From an uncultured Pelagibacteraceae bacterium (lineage in GTDB: Bacteria > Pseudomonadota > Alphaproteobacteria > Pelagibacterales > Pelagibacteraceae), in contig CABYNS010000001.1 of the NCBI GenBank assembly GCA_902520335.1, positions 1-64,000 on the forward strand: a stretch of DNA of 64,000 nucleotides, read 5' to 3'. Below are positions 63,087-64,000 of the stretch, in pieces; the stretch's first letter is position 1, and every line of letters begins with the position of its first letter. The position numbers and the translations under genes were made by a program. The notes under the pieces were generated by a model. It did not search any database. It was not told the DNA's origin and worked only from the letters and a program-made list of their open reading frames with translations.

Positions 63087-64000
63087 ATGAACATACAAGA
63101 ACTAAAACTCAAATCATCCGAACAACTTATTACACAAGCAGAAGAGCTTGGTATTGAGAACGCAAGTACACTAAGAAAACAAGAAATTCTCTTTGCAATT
63201 CTTAAAAAAGTTGCTGAAAAAGAAGAAATTACAGGAGCTGGAGTTTTACAATTGCTCCAGGATGGATTTGGTTTTTTAAGAGCAATGGAATCAAACTATC
63301 TTCCAGGACCTGACGATATTTATGTCAGTCCAAGCCAGATAAGAAAATTTGGATTAAGAACTGGAGATACAGTAGAAGGGCCAGTTAGAGCACCCAAAGA
63401 AGGTGAGAGATATTTTGCTCTTTTACAAGTAAGTAAGATAAATTTCGAAGAACCTGATAAGTCTAGACACAAAATAGCTTTTGATAACCTGACTCCATTA
63501 TACCCAGATAAACAACTGGTTATGGAAGTTGAAATATCAAAACCAGATAAAAAACAAGATTTAACACCTAGATTAATTGATTTAGTAAGCCCAATAGGAA
63601 AAGGACAAAGGTCGATTATTATTTCACCTCCTAAGGCTGGTAAAACAATGATTTTACAAAGCATAGCAAACTCAATTGCTAAAAATTATCCAGAATGCTA
63701 TTTAATTGTATTGCTTATTGATGAACGACCAGAGGAAGTTACAGATATGCAAAGGACTGTAAAAGGTGAGGTAATAAGTTCTACTTTTGATGAACCAGCA
63801 CAAAGACACGTAGCCGTGGCTGAGATGGTTATAGAAAAAGCAAAAAGACTTACAGAACATAAAAAGGATGTAGTAATTCTTTTGGACTCAATAACCAGAT
63901 TAGGAAGAGCTTACAATGCTGTAATTCCAAGTTCTGGAAAGGTTTTAACCGGCGGTGTTGATGCGAATGCACTTCAACGACCAAAAAGATTTTTTGGTGC
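63087..64000 (+). CDS. rho: transcription termination factor Rho (cut by window end)
   Basis: The first 304 residues are present, starting [14 protein letters not shown]. The N-terminal helical domain, the RNA-binding cold-shock-like domain ([36 protein letters not shown]), the P-loop [10 protein letters not shown], the Walker B region [16 protein letters not shown] and GKVLTGGVD follow in order. Only the last quarter, including the secondary RNA sites, is beyond the edge. Rho beside hemE is part of the conserved origin-proximal order. Confidence 0.97.
   Translation, partial: MNIQELKLKSSEQLITQAEELGIENASTLRKQEILFAILKKVAEKEEITGAGVLQLLQDGFGFLRAMESNYLPGPDDIYVSPSQIRKFGLRTGDTVEGPVRAPKEGERYFALLQVSKINFEEPDKSRHKIAFDNLTPLYPDKQLVMEVEISKPDKKQDLTPRLIDLVSPIGKGQRSIIISPPKAGKTMILQSIANSIAKNYPECYLIVLLIDERPEEVTDMQRTVKGEVISSTFDEPAQRHVAVAEMVIEKAKRLTEHKKDVVILLDSITRLGRAYNAVIPSSGKVLTGGVDANALQRPKRFFG

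Noticed and set aside
1-64000. CRISPR arrays, insertion sequences, prophage, rRNA
   Set aside because: No regular repeats with spacers, transposase, phage or rRNA sequence was found when reading the window.

Overview
The window is AT-rich, with very short intergenic gaps, many 1-14 bp gene overlaps, A/T-ending codons and almost exclusively alphaproteobacterial gene neighbourhoods (rpe-heparinase-purH, maf-aroE-coaE-dnaQ, hemE-hemH-hemJ-rho, hslVU beside hisB). Together these point to a streamlined marine alphaproteobacterium of the SAR11/Pelagibacter type. No insertion sequence, prophage, CRISPR array or rRNA was seen. One tRNA (Gly, GCC) is present. The assignment to SAR11 is an inference from composition and gene content.

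Layout. 1-10.9 kb, minus strand: the start of a DMT permease, a small membrane protein, an amidase, a TRAP transporter (dctP-dctQ-dctM) and a set of 2-hydroxy-/2-oxo-acid enzymes: D-2-hydroxyacid dehydrogenase, GlcD-like FAD dehydrogenase, aminotransferase and two tandem FMN L-lactate-type dehydrogenases. This reads as one uptake-and-oxidation unit for small hydroxy or oxo acids. 10.9-15.5 kb, minus strand: a PagL-like outer-membrane deacylase and cytochrome c maturation genes ccmC-D-E-F-G-H, followed by an unexplained structured intergenic region and hspQ. 16.1-20.6 kb: yciB, DUF2794, a BI-1 membrane protein, an aldo/keto reductase, an IalB-like protein and argG.

20.6-27.3 kb is the most accessory-looking part. 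It holds a PsiE-like protein, an antenna-less photolyase FAD domain protein, a bacterial (6-4)-photolyase relative that has lost the iron-sulfur cysteines, DUF2256, an ArfA-like peptide, an SDR protein without its catalytic tyrosine, a DUF6356-like protein, a minimal adenylate-forming domain and a PQQ sugar dehydrogenase with an apparent CTG start. 27.3-36.9 kb: DMT permease, folD, yggT, mscS, hemD-hemC, tsaD, an EVE protein and acetyl-CoA synthetase with a lysine-rich leader. 37-39.1 kb: a DUF4212/sodium:solute symporter pair with an EF-hand-like loop and a clear terminator. 39.1-49.2 kb: rpe, heparinase-like, purH, phhB, tRNA-Gly, sulfotransferase, Lon-N domain protein, UbiH-like hydroxylase, ftsK, lolA.

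49.2-64 kb is housekeeping: hinT-hisE-F-A-H-B, hslVU, smr, a Tim44-like protein, fxsA, secB, dnaQ, coaE, aroE, maf, ppsR. Then comes an AT-rich 282 bp divergent gap with DnaA-box-like sequences, followed by hemE-hemH-hemJ-rho. In several alphaproteobacteria the chromosome origin lies beside hemE in this same gene order, so this gap is the best candidate for oriC.
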